From Acidimicrobiia bacterium (lineage in GTDB: Bacteria > Acidobacteriota > Terriglobia > Bryobacterales > Bryobacteraceae), in assembly GCA_016871315.1 (NCBI GenBank), contig VFZE01000057.1, positions 1-32,241 of the forward strand: 32,241 nt of DNA. Direction: 5' to 3'. Positions 15,394-23,164 of the stretch are shown piece by piece. Made by a program: the position numbers and the translations under genes. A model generated the notes under the pieces. That model saw nothing but the letters and a program-made list of their open reading frames with translations. It was not told the origin of the DNA and did not search any database. Numbering within the stretch: position 1 is the stretch's first letter; the number at the start of each line of letters is the position of its first letter.

Positions 15394-17139
15394 TCAGGGT
15401 TTGCGTTTGGCGGCGAAGGTCCCGTTGGGTTGGTGGAAGATGGCTTCGTCGGGTTTGAATTCCACGGTGAAGCCGGTGAGGCCTTTGACTTGGAAGATCG
15501 TGGCGCGGATCGGGACCAGTTCGTAACGGGGTTGGCCGGGGATGGTGAGGGTGAGGGTGGAGTCGCCTTGGAGGGCGACGGTGGCGGTCATGGGGCCGAA
15601 GCTGTATTGGCCGGTGAGGGGTTCGAGGAATTCGCGCTTGCGCATGGAGGAGTCGGCGAGGCGGGTGAAGGCGATGGGTTTGAGGGTGGATTCGAGCGGA
15701 ATGGTGACGCTTTCGATGTTGCCTTCGAGGCTGGAGTGGAATTGGAGCTTCATCTTTTGGAGCGGGTTGAGGGGGTCTTCGACTCCTTCGAAGACATCGT
15801 AGTGGAAGTGGCGCACGGGGGTGGCAAGGCCGTTCAGAGCGATGTGGAGTTTTTCGCCGTCGCGGGTGACTTTCATGACGCCGTAGCCGGGATGCTCGTA
15901 GTCGCCGGCGTAGTCGCCGAGGGGGTGGGAGGGGGCGGTGCCTGGCTTTTGTGGTGTGTAGCCTTTCTTTTTGGCTTCTTCTTCGCCCTGTTTCGAGAGT
16001 TTTTCGTCTTCACGGATGCGGGCGGTCCAGTTGACGGGTTCGAGGCCGAGGAGGCGGTCGTAGACGTTGTACGAAAGGACGGTGGGCAGCGGGCTGCCGT
16101 TCATGTTGGTGAGGATGATCATGCCCATCTTGCCGCGGGGCATGAATGTGACGAGGGCCGAGAAGCCATCGATGTTGCCGCCGTGGTGGACGAGCTTTTG
16201 GCCGCGGTAGGTGGTGATGAACCAGCCGAGGCCGTAGCTTGTGGGGCCGAGCTCGACGCGGCGGCCTTCGCCGGCGATGGGCATGTGGGCGGTCTGCATC
16301 ATGCGGATCTGCTGGGCGGAGAGGAATTGCTTGCCGTTGAATTTGCCGTCGTCGAGGTTCATGCGGAGGTAGTGGGTCATGTCCTCGAGGTTGGAGTTGA
16401 TGCAGCCGGCGGGGCCGACGGCGTCGATGTTGCGGAAGGGGGATTCGACGATTTCCTCCTTGTTCTTCTTGTAGGGGAGGGCGAAGTCGTTGGTTTTTTG
16501 CGAGTCGTTGACGGAGAAGTTGGACTGGGACATGCCGAGGGGGGTGAAGATGCGGCGGCGGACGGCGTCCTCCCAGGTGATGTCCTGCAGGCGGCCGGCG
16601 AGGTAACCGGCGGTCATGTACATGAGGTTCTGGTATTGGAACGTGGTGCGCAGGTCCTTGCTGGGTTCGAGGTGCCGGAGGCGTTCGTAGAGCTGTTGCC
16701 TGCTGAGCGGAGAGCTATACCAGACCAGGTCGTGACGTGGGAGGCCGGAGCGGTGCGTGAGCAGGTCGACGGGGGTCATACGCTCGGTCATGGTCTGGTC
16801 GTAGAGCCGGAATTCGGGGAGGAAGTCGCGCACGGGTTTATCCCATTCGAGTTTTCCGTCGTCGGCCAGCAGGGCGAGGGAGATGGCGGTGAATGCCTTC
16901 GAGGAGGAGCCGATGGCGAACAGGGTCTTGGGCGTGACGGGGAGATTTTCCTTGATGTTGCGCTGGCCGTAGCCTTTCGAGAGGATCACCTTGCCGTCCT
17001 TGACTACGGCGATGGCGACGCCGGGGACTTTCCATTCCTTCATCTGCTCTTCGACGAAGGTGTCCAGGCCGTCGAGTGACTGGGCGGTGAGTGAGGCGGC
17101 CAGCAAAAGGGCCAGGAAAGCGATGCGGCGAATGGTCAT
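15394..17139 (-). CDS. Secreted serine hydrolase, beta-lactamase class C / DUF3471
   Basis: This 581-residue protein has a Sec signal peptide (about 1-19) and a class C beta-lactamase-like (PBP4*/esterase) domain. The SxxK nucleophile motif is S78-S-S-K81 in AIGSSSKAF, the YxN motif is Y169-Q-N171, and HHGG at 318-321 takes the place of the KTG box. The C-terminal part (from about 420) resembles DUF3471-type lipocalin-like domains found at the end of such hydrolases (LGDYAGDYEHPGYGVMKV). Likely activity is on D-amino-acid peptides or esters; true beta-lactamase activity cannot be claimed. The start is well supported by GGGAGGAT seven bases upstream. It is divergent from the phosphatase remnant and complete, in contrast to many neighbours. 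Confidence 0.85.
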   Translation of the reverse strand: MTIRRIAFLALLLAASLTAQSLDGLDTFVEEQMKEWKVPGVAIAVVKDGKVILSKGYGQRNIKENLPVTPKTLFAIGSSSKAFTAISLALLADDGKLEWDKPVRDFLPEFRLYDQTMTERMTPVDLLTHRSGLPRHDLVWYSSPLSRQQLYERLRHLEPSKDLRTTFQYQNLMYMTAGYLAGRLQDITWEDAVRRRIFTPLGMSQSNFSVNDSQKTNDFALPYKKNKEEIVESPFRNIDAVGPAGCINSNLEDMTHYLRMNLDDGKFNGKQFLSAQQIRMMQTAHMPIAGEGRRVELGPTSYGLGWFITTYRGQKLVHHGGNIDGFSALVTFMPRGKMGMIILTNMNGSPLPTVLSYNVYDRLLGLEPVNWTARIREDEKLSKQGEEEAKKKGYTPQKPGTAPSHPLGDYAGDYEHPGYGVMKVTRDGEKLHIALNGLATPVRHFHYDVFEGVEDPLNPLQKMKLQFHSSLEGNIESVTIPLESTLKPIAFTRLADSSMRKREFLEPLTGQYSFGPMTATVALQGDSTLTLTIPGQPRYELVPIRATIFQVKGLTGFTVEFKPDEAIFHQPNGTFAAKRKP

Positions 17140-17190
17140 GGTTTGATCCTCCCGTCAGGTTAGACTGGAACTTGTCTTTACTAATACTCG

Positions 17191-17536
17191 ATGAGCATCT
17201 TATATGTTATCCGTCACGGGCAGGCTTCGTTTCTGTCGGAGAATTACGACCGGCTGTCGGAGCTGGGCGAGCGGCAGTCGCGGTTGCTGGGCGAGCATTG
17301 GCTGAGCCGGGGTCGGCGGTTCGATCAGGTTTACTACGGGCCATGTGAAAGGCAGATACGGACGGGGGGAGAGGTGGCCGGAGCCGGTGATTGTGGGGGA
17401 ATTGGATGAATACCCGGCGGAGGCGGTGCTCCGGACGCTGGGTCCGGAGCTCATAAAGCGGCACGCGCACTTGAAGGAGCTGGCGGAGGAGTTCTATCAA
17501 TCGGCGGATTTGACGACGAAGCTTACCTACCGGTGA
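17191..17536 (+). pseudogene. Histidine phosphatase (phosphoglycerate mutase-like) remnant
   Basis: The first frame opens with VIRHGQASFLSENYDRLSEL (RHG at residues 8-10) and SRGRRFDQVYYGPCERQIRT, a clear histidine-phosphatase N-terminus. It then runs into unrelated codons and stops. A second frame resumes the protein with ERWPEPVIVGELDEYPAEAV, LRTLGPELIKRHAHLKEL and ends after TKLTYR with TGA at 17534-17536. The two frames meet near 17365-17375, where a short segment (the part that usually reads ...TAEIV...) is lost. The C-terminal half with the second catalytic His is also absent. The gene diverges from the serine hydrolase across a 51-base gap. It is inactive as it stands. Confidence 0.72.
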
Positions 17537-17600
17537 ATCCAGGTTGCGGTTGGTTTCGTAGAATAGGCGTGGAACCGCGTCCAGAGACAGGGGAGGATCC

Positions 17601-19763
17601 ATGCGACTCGGCATCGCGATTGTGGCCTTGTTGACGGCGTGCCGGCCGGCCGCGGCCGTCAACGCGAACCTGACGTGCGACGTGACGGCGGACCCCGCGC
17701 TGATCCGTGCGGAGGGGCTGAGCGAGCGGCTGGGGGAGATCATTCTGGTGTGCTCGGCGATCTCCGGGGATACGGTGTCGGGGAACTTGGCGTTGTTCGT
17801 GTCGGCGCCGGTGACGAACCGGCTGACGGGGGAGACGGTGGACGTGGTGATGACGGCGGAGACGGCGACGGGGGTGACGCCGATCGGGGGTTCGCCGCTG
17901 CTGATCGGCAACAACAGCCTGTTCTTCAGCGGCTTTACCTTCCAGCTTCCGGCGAACGGGCGGACGACGATCCGGATTTCGAACATACGGGTGGCGAATC
18001 CAGGCGCTACGGCCGACCGGCAGATCCTCGTGACGATTTCGACGACGGGACCGGGAGCGGTGGGTCTGCGGAACAATCCTGTCACGGCGGGGATCACGCG
18101 GCGTGGGCTGCTGGCAAGCGCCAGCACGGCGCGGATTGTGTGTCTGGGCTCGCCGGTACCTGAGCAGCTGAGTTTTTCGAATCTGATCGCGCAGGGAACG
18201 CGGTCGGCCAGTTTCCGGATCACGGAGGGGTTTCCGACGGCGTTTGAAAGGATGGGGGCGGGTGCCACGAACGGGGTGAGGGTTTTGGTGAAGTATGCGG
18301 GGTTTCCGGGGAATGCGCGGCTGTTTGTGCCGAACGTAGTTGTGGGTTCGCCGGCGGTGGATCCGACCTCGGCGGGGGAGTTCGGCGCGGTTCCATCGGG
18401 GGGGAGTCATCAGGCTTCCAGCACGGGCAGCCTGTTGTTGAGCCTGGTGCGGAATGCGGATCCGGCGGGTTCCGGCGGTGCGCCGCTGTTTGTGCCGGGC
18501 GCGCCTGGATCGGGGGCGGTGAGCTTTGAAGGGGTGAGCGAGATTCGGCTGCAAGGCGGGGCGGGGTTCGTGGTGTATGAGGTGGTGGACGGGAACGCGA
18601 ACGCGTTTGAGACGGCGCAACTCGCGACGTTTATCGGGCTGCCGCCGCTGGTGGGAGGCGATGCGCCGGTGGCGACGGCGTCGCTGAGCTTCGCGCCGGT
18701 TTCCAGCGTTCCCAACGGGCTGGCCGGCGCGCCGATTCTGCGGTTTCAGGAAACGGCGCCGGAGCAGGATTGCCGGCTGCTGAACGACTGCCGGGCACCG
18801 TATTTTCCGCGGCTGTTTGTGGATTCGCCGGATTTGCGCTACCGTCTCGCGGCGGGAACGCGGGACCTGTTCGGGCGGCACATACGGGTGCTGAACGATG
18901 GAGGCGGGGTGCTGAACTGGCGGACGGTGATCAGCTACCGGAACGGGTCGGGGTGGCTGTCGGCGTTTCCGGCGGCGGGGGTGAATAACGCATCGGTGAC
19001 GCTGCGGGCGCTGGCGGAGAATCTGGCGCCGGGCGAATACGAGGCGGTGTTCACGATTGACGGGGGTCCGATAGCGGGATCGCAGTCGTTCGCGGTGGCG
19101 CTGACGGTGACGGCGGCGCAACCGCCGCCCGGTCCGGCTCCGCAGCCTGCGCCGCTGAAGCCGGTGGCGTGGCAGGTGGGCAACGCGGCCAACGGGACGG
19201 TGCTGGCGCTGGTTCCGGGTTCGATGGCGACGCTGAAAGGAACGCGGCTCAGCGGGCGTGTGGTGGCGGTGCGGTTCAACGGGGTGGCGGCGCGGGTTGT
19301 GTTTTCGATCGATGGGCAGATCAACCTGATTGTGCCGCCGGAGTTGGGGCTGCTGAGTTCGGCGCAGATGGTGATTGAAGTGGATGGAGTGGTGAGCGAT
19401 CCGCAAACGGTGCCGGTGGCGCTTTCGGCGCCGGCGATTTTTCCGGCGGGCGTCCTGAATCAGGACGGTTTCGCGAACACGGCGGTGAATCCGGAGCTGG
19501 TGGGGAACCTGTTGCAGGTGTTCGCCACGGGGCTGCCGCTATCCCGGTTCGGGCTGATTTCGGCGAAGATACACGACCGGTTGATCGAGAGGCCGGTCTA
19601 CGCGGGATCGGCTCCCGGACATGACGGAGTCCAGCAGGTGAATTTCCCGATTCCGGATGATTTGCCGGCCATGACGACGGAGGTGATTGTGTGCGGGGCT
19701 CCGGTGAGCACGCCGCTGGAGAAAACGTGCAGTCCGCCGGTCCTCGTCACCCTGCGGCGCTGA
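17601..19763 (+). CDS. Secreted beta-rich protein with BACON-like and TIGR03437-type C-terminal domains
   Basis: This 720-residue protein starts with a signal peptide (about 1-19; GGGGAGG is 3 bases before the ATG, and a TAGAAT hexamer at 17559-17564 may be the -10 box). The N-terminal 400 residues are Gly/Ala/Val/Thr-rich beta structure with paired cysteines (C26, C51, C181, C391, C397) and no motif I recognise. About 425-503 resembles a BACON or Ig-like repeat (GGVLNWRT, GWLSAFPAAG, APGEYEAVFTI). A proline-rich hinge (507-520) leads to a TIGR03437-type domain (about 525-718): NAANGTVLALVPGSMATLKG, DGQINLIVPPEL, VEVDGV-like and VFATGL. That domain is expanded in Solibacter-like genomes and may serve in surface attachment or export, which is unproven. 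The gene ends 17 bases inside the convergent RsbRD_N-like gene. Confidence 0.78.
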   Translation: MRLGIAIVALLTACRPAAAVNANLTCDVTADPALIRAEGLSERLGEIILVCSAISGDTVSGNLALFVSAPVTNRLTGETVDVVMTAETATGVTPIGGSPLLIGNNSLFFSGFTFQLPANGRTTIRISNIRVANPGATADRQILVTISTTGPGAVGLRNNPVTAGITRRGLLASASTARIVCLGSPVPEQLSFSNLIAQGTRSASFRITEGFPTAFERMGAGATNGVRVLVKYAGFPGNARLFVPNVVVGSPAVDPTSAGEFGAVPSGGSHQASSTGSLLLSLVRNADPAGSGGAPLFVPGAPGSGAVSFEGVSEIRLQGGAGFVVYEVVDGNANAFETAQLATFIGLPPLVGGDAPVATASLSFAPVSSVPNGLAGAPILRFQETAPEQDCRLLNDCRAPYFPRLFVDSPDLRYRLAAGTRDLFGRHIRVLNDGGGVLNWRTVISYRNGSGWLSAFPAAGVNNASVTLRALAENLAPGEYEAVFTIDGGPIAGSQSFAVALTVTAAQPPPGPAPQPAPLKPVAWQVGNAANGTVLALVPGSMATLKGTRLSGRVVAVRFNGVAARVVFSIDGQINLIVPPELGLLSSAQMVIEVDGVVSDPQTVPVALSAPAIFPAGVLNQDGFANTAVNPELVGNLLQVFATGLPLSRFGLISAKIHDRLIERPVYAGSAPGHDGVQQVNFPIPDDLPAMTTEVIVCGAPVSTPLEKTCSPPVLVTLRR

Positions 19764-20202
19764 GGGCCGCTTCGCGGAGGGCCTGCTCGTAGGCGCGGGC
19801 GATCTGATAGATCACCGAGTCAAAGAAGATGCCGACGTGGTGTTCGAGTTCCTCCTCGGCGTAGAGCTGTAGGGTGGTGAGATCGATGCCCTGGTCGCGG
19901 GCGTAGTGGAGGATGCGGCGTTTGAGTAGCTGCAAGCCGTAGATCACCTCGTGCAGAGGGACCTGCTGCCTGGCGCGGCGGCGGGCGACCTCGGAGAAGT
20001 GCCTGGCGATCTCCTTCTCATCGCTTTCGGCGAGCCAGTGGCCGAGGCGCTTGAGAATGTCGAGACAGCGTTCGCGGAGTTCGCCTTCCGGAAGAGTCCC
20101 GAGCTTTGGCAAGTGGGAATCGGTGCGCAACTGCCGCACCACGGATTTAGCGAGCGAATCGGAATGATCTTCGATCATCTGGATCAGTTTTGTGGACAGC
20201 AT
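19747..20202 (-). CDS. RsbRD N-terminal-domain-like protein
   Basis: This 151-residue protein is all-helical, without leader or membrane segment. Its pattern (a start with IEDHSDSLAKSVVRQLRTD, a middle ARRRARQQVPLHEVIYGLQL, and FFDSVIYQIARAYEQAL near the end) fits the RsbRD_N globin-like sensor domain that precedes STAS or kinase domains in stress regulators. Here it stands alone, so it may act by binding a partner. The ribosome site is strong (GGGAGGTGA, 4 bases before ATG). Its 3' end overlaps the TIGR03437 gene by 17 bases tail to tail. It diverges from rlmH over an 84-base gap. The ligand is unknown. Confidence 0.7.
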   Translation of the reverse strand: MLSTKLIQMIEDHSDSLAKSVVRQLRTDSHLPKLGTLPEGELRERCLDILKRLGHWLAESDEKEIARHFSEVARRRARQQVPLHEVIYGLQLLKRRILHYARDQGIDLTTLQLYAEEELEHHVGIFFDSVIYQIARAYEQALREAALSAAG

Positions 20203-20286
20203 GGCTCACCTCCCTCTCGGAGTTTCCTAGCCCTATTTTGCGCCTCACAGCGGTTCTGTGCAAGAGTTATCGTTTGAGCGGCGAAG

Positions 20287-20706
20287 ATGAAGGTTTACGT
20301 CTACTTTATGGGAAAGCCTCGGGATAAGCACGCCAATGGGATCGCGGCCGAGTATTTGAAAAGATCGTCGCGGTATGCGAAGTGCGAGATGAGGCAGGTG
20401 CGGCCGGAGCGGTTTGACCCGATTGCGCGGCATGCGGGGGCGTGGGTGGTGGGGCTGGATCCGGCGGGCAACGTGCTGGATTCGGGGGGATTTACCTCGC
20501 TGGTGCGGCAAATGGAGGAAGAGGCGCGGGATCTGGTTTTTCTGATCGGCGGCCATGACGGGTTGCCGGAGCAGTGGCGGAAAGCGGCGGGCGGGCTGCT
20601 GTCGCTATCGGCGATGACGTTTCCGCATGAGCTGGCGCGGGCGATACTGGCGGAGCAGATTTATCGGGCATTTACTGGCTTGCGGGGCCACCCCTACCCG
20701 CGCTAA
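20287..20706 (+). CDS. rlmH: 23S rRNA (pseudouridine-1915-N3)-methyltransferase RlmH, short form
   Basis: RlmH is a SPOUT-knot enzyme that methylates pseudouridine 1915 in helix 69 of 23S rRNA using SAM. The C-terminal knot is clear: LVFLIGGHDGL (residues about 79-89), LLSLSAMTFPHELARAILAE (about 100-119) and QIYRAFTGLRGHPYPR. At 139 residues it is shorter than the usual 155 or so; the middle segment between MRQVRPERFD and HAGAWVVGLDP looks abbreviated by 15-20 residues. The usual end HPYHR/K reads HPYPR, replacing a conserved histidine. No good ribosome site precedes the ATG. It is followed after only a few bases by accD on the same strand, so the two are probably cotranscribed. Confidence 0.85.
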   Translation: MKVYVYFMGKPRDKHANGIAAEYLKRSSRYAKCEMRQVRPERFDPIARHAGAWVVGLDPAGNVLDSGGFTSLVRQMEEEARDLVFLIGGHDGLPEQWRKAAGGLLSLSAMTFPHELARAILAEQIYRAFTGLRGHPYPR

Positions 20707-20738
20707 GGTGGTTCGTGGCCGATTGGCCGCCCCCATCC

Positions 20739-21587
20739 ATGGCATGGTTTACTCGAGAAAAATCGGGAGTTTCCGCCGATGAAGGCGAGAAGAAGGTCAA
20801 GACGGAAGGGCTGTGGCTGAAATGCGACGGGTGCAGCCAGGTGATCTGGCGCAAGGGGCTGGAAGAACAGCATAACGTCTGTGACAAGTGCGGTTTCCAT
20901 TTCAAGATCGAGGTCGCGGCGCGGCTGAAGATGCTGTTCGACGGCGAGTACGAGGAGTTCGATCAGGGGCTGGCGTCTTCGGACCCGCTGGGGTTTGTGG
21001 ATTCGCGGCCCTATAAGGAGCGGTTGGAATCGATGAAGAAGGCGACGGGGCTGCCGGACGCGATTGTCTGCGCGGCGGGTGAGCTGCACCGCCGGCGTGT
21101 GCAGATCTGCGCGATGGAGCTGAAGTTCATCGGCGGCAGCATGGGGGCGGTGGTGGGGGAGAAGATCACGCGTGCGGTGGAGCGGTGCCTGGCGGAGAAA
21201 TCGCCGCTGATCGTAATTTCGGCGAGCGGCGGGGCGCGCATGCAGGAAGGGGCGATCAGCCTGATGCAGATGGCGAAGATTTCGGCGGCGTTGATGAAGC
21301 TGGACGAGGCGGGGATCCCGTTTATCAGCGTGCTGACGGATCCGACGACGGGCGGCGTGACGGCTAGTTTCGCGATGCTGGGCGATTTGAATATCGCCGA
21401 GCCGGGAGCGCTGATCGGGTTCGCGGGACCGCGAGTGATTGAGCAGACGATACGGCAGAAGCTGCCGGATGGGTTCCAGCGGAGCGAGTTTCTGCTCGAG
21501 CACGGGTTTCTGGATGCCGTCGTGCCCCGGAGAGAGATGAAGGACTACATCGGGGCGGCGTTCGACTTCTTCTGCGGCAAGGGATAG
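20739..21587 (+). CDS. accD: Acetyl-CoA carboxylase carboxyltransferase subunit beta
   Basis: AccD forms, with AccA, the carboxyltransferase that makes malonyl-CoA for fatty acid synthesis. The N-terminal zinc ribbon is intact (C29, C32, C48, C51 in LKCDGCSQ and NVCDKCGFHF). The crotonase-like domain follows with IVISASGGARMQEGAISLMQ, TDPTTGGVTASFAMLGD and IGFAGPRVIEQT. The start at 20739 (MAWFTREKSGV) matches the usual beginning of the family, but it has no ribosome site. An in-frame GTG at 20715 has AAGGTGG nearby and would add eight residues. The enzyme partner accA lies 9 kb downstream, next to dnaE. The amidohydrolase gene follows after 5 bases. Confidence 0.93.
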   Translation: MAWFTREKSGVSADEGEKKVKTEGLWLKCDGCSQVIWRKGLEEQHNVCDKCGFHFKIEVAARLKMLFDGEYEEFDQGLASSDPLGFVDSRPYKERLESMKKATGLPDAIVCAAGELHRRRVQICAMELKFIGGSMGAVVGEKITRAVERCLAEKSPLIVISASGGARMQEGAISLMQMAKISAALMKLDEAGIPFISVLTDPTTGGVTASFAMLGDLNIAEPGALIGFAGPRVIEQTIRQKLPDGFQRSEFLLEHGFLDAVVPRREMKDYIGAAFDFFCGKG

Positions 21588-21592
21588 TTGCG

Positions 21593-23164
21593 ATGAGGCT
21601 GCTGACGCTTTTCCTGGTGGCGCTGGCGTTGCCGGCGGCGCATTTCGATTTGCTGGTGCGGAACGCGCGGGTGGTGGACGGGTCGGGCAACGCGTGGATG
21701 CTTGCCGATGTAGGGGTTCGTGGTGGAAGGATCGCGGCGGTGGGGCATCTGCGGGGCTCGACCGCGGAGCGGACGATTGACGCGAACCGGCGTGTGCTGG
21801 CTCCGGGCTTCATCGATGTGCACACGCACGTGGAATCGAACGCCGAGACGCTGTCACGCGGCGATAACTACCTGCTGGACGGCGTGACCAGCGTCGTGAC
21901 GGGCAACTGCGGCGGCTCGCGCGTGAACCTGGCGGAGTGGTTCGAGCGGCTGAGGGATGTGGGGTTGGGGCTGAACCTGTCGTCGCTGATCGGGCACAAT
22001 TCGGTGCGGCGGGAGGTGATCGGGACGGCGAACCGCAAGGCGACGGCGGAAGAGATCGAGCGGATGCAGGAACTGGTGGACAAGGGGATGCGGGACGGCG
22101 CGGTGGGTTTTTCGACGGGGCTGATCTACATTCCCGGGACGTATTCCGATACCGAGGAAGTGGTGGCGCTCGCGAAGGCCGCGTCGCGGCACGGCGGCGT
22201 GTACGCCAGCCACATGCGGGATGAAGGGGAGCGGATCACGGAGGCGATCGCGGAGGCGGTGGAGGTGGGGCGGCAATCGGGCATGCGCGTGCAGATATCG
22301 CACTTCAAGATCGATAACCGGAAGCTGTGGGGCAAGAGCACGGAATCGATCGCGCTGGTGGAGCGGTTCCGGCGCGAGGGAGTGGACGTGGTGGTGGACC
22401 AGTATCCTTACGATCATTCGAGCACGAACCTGGGGATCACGCTGCCGAGCTGGGCGCTGGCGGAAGGGGATGAGGCGATCGCGGAGCGGCTGAAGAGTCC
22501 GGAATCGCGGCGGCGGATCAAGAAAGAGATGGCGGAGCTGCTCGAGCTGAAGGGGCGTCCGGATTATAGCTATGCGAGGGTGGCGGCGTACAAGCCGGAG
22601 CCGGCGTATGAGGGGAAGACGATCTCCGAGATCAACCGGATGAGGAACCGCAGGGCGACGGTGGAGAACGAGATCGAGACGGTGCTCGAGCTGATGGAGA
22701 AGGGTGGCGCGGGGATGGTGTATCACTCGATGTCGATGGAGGACGTGGAGCGGATCATGAAGTATCCGAACACGGCGGTCGCGAGCGACGGCGGGATTCG
22801 CGAGTTCGGGGTGGGGATGCCGCATCCGCGCTCCTATGGGACCAACGCGCGGGTGCTGGCGGAGTTTGTGCGGGAGCGGAAGGTGATCGGGCTGGAGGAT
22901 GCCGTGCGCAGGATGACGTCGCTGCCGGCGCGGACGTTCGGGTTCGGGGATCGCGGGTTGATCAGGGAGGGGTTCGCGGCGGACCTCGTGCTGTTTGATC
23001 CGGACCGGGTGCGGGACAAGGCGACGTATCAGCAGCCCCATCAGTATTCGGAAGGTTTTGACTACGTGGTGGTGAACGGGGTGATCATGGTGGAAGAGGG
23101 CCGGCTGACGGATGCGCGACCGGGACAGGTGCTGCATCCGAGCCGTCCTGCCGACGCGCCATGA
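21593..23164 (+). CDS. Secreted D-aminoacylase / N-acyl-D-amino-acid deacylase-like amidohydrolase
   Basis: This 523-residue protein has a short signal peptide (MRLLTLFLVALALPAA) and a TIM-barrel amidohydrolase fold. Metal and catalytic positions typical of D-aminoacylases are present: HTH at 77-79 (GFIDVHTHVESNAE), the bridging Cys C106 in TGNCGGS, H207 in YASHMRDE, H237 in QISHFK and D399 in VASDGG. The late HPRSYGT and the LPARTFGFGDRG segment before the closing beta-sandwich are also family marks. Likely reaction: hydrolysis of N-acyl-D-amino acids or similar dipeptides, for example from peptidoglycan turnover; the substrate is uncertain. AAGGGAT precedes the ATG. Its stop overlaps the ABC-F start by four bases (ATGA), so accD, this gene and ABC-F form one tight unit. 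Confidence 0.85.
   Translation: MRLLTLFLVALALPAAHFDLLVRNARVVDGSGNAWMLADVGVRGGRIAAVGHLRGSTAERTIDANRRVLAPGFIDVHTHVESNAETLSRGDNYLLDGVTSVVTGNCGGSRVNLAEWFERLRDVGLGLNLSSLIGHNSVRREVIGTANRKATAEEIERMQELVDKGMRDGAVGFSTGLIYIPGTYSDTEEVVALAKAASRHGGVYASHMRDEGERITEAIAEAVEVGRQSGMRVQISHFKIDNRKLWGKSTESIALVERFRREGVDVVVDQYPYDHSSTNLGITLPSWALAEGDEAIAERLKSPESRRRIKKEMAELLELKGRPDYSYARVAAYKPEPAYEGKTISEINRMRNRRATVENEIETVLELMEKGGAGMVYHSMSMEDVERIMKYPNTAVASDGGIREFGVGMPHPRSYGTNARVLAEFVRERKVIGLEDAVRRMTSLPARTFGFGDRGLIREGFAADLVLFDPDRVRDKATYQQPHQYSEGFDYVVVNGVIMVEEGRLTDARPGQVLHPSRPADAP

Noticed and set aside
15430-17079. 549-codon open frame antisense to the serine hydrolase gene
   Set aside because: Low-complexity Gly/Glu/Val/Asp product with no motif. 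It is the mirror of a coding strand with strong third-base bias, and the hydrolase frame has all catalytic motifs and a good ribosome site.
17523-19406. 627-codon frame antisense to the TIGR03437 protein gene
   Set aside because: Very Arg/His/Pro/Gln-rich, a typical artefact of GC-rich antisense reading; the plus strand has signal peptide, ribosome site and known domains.
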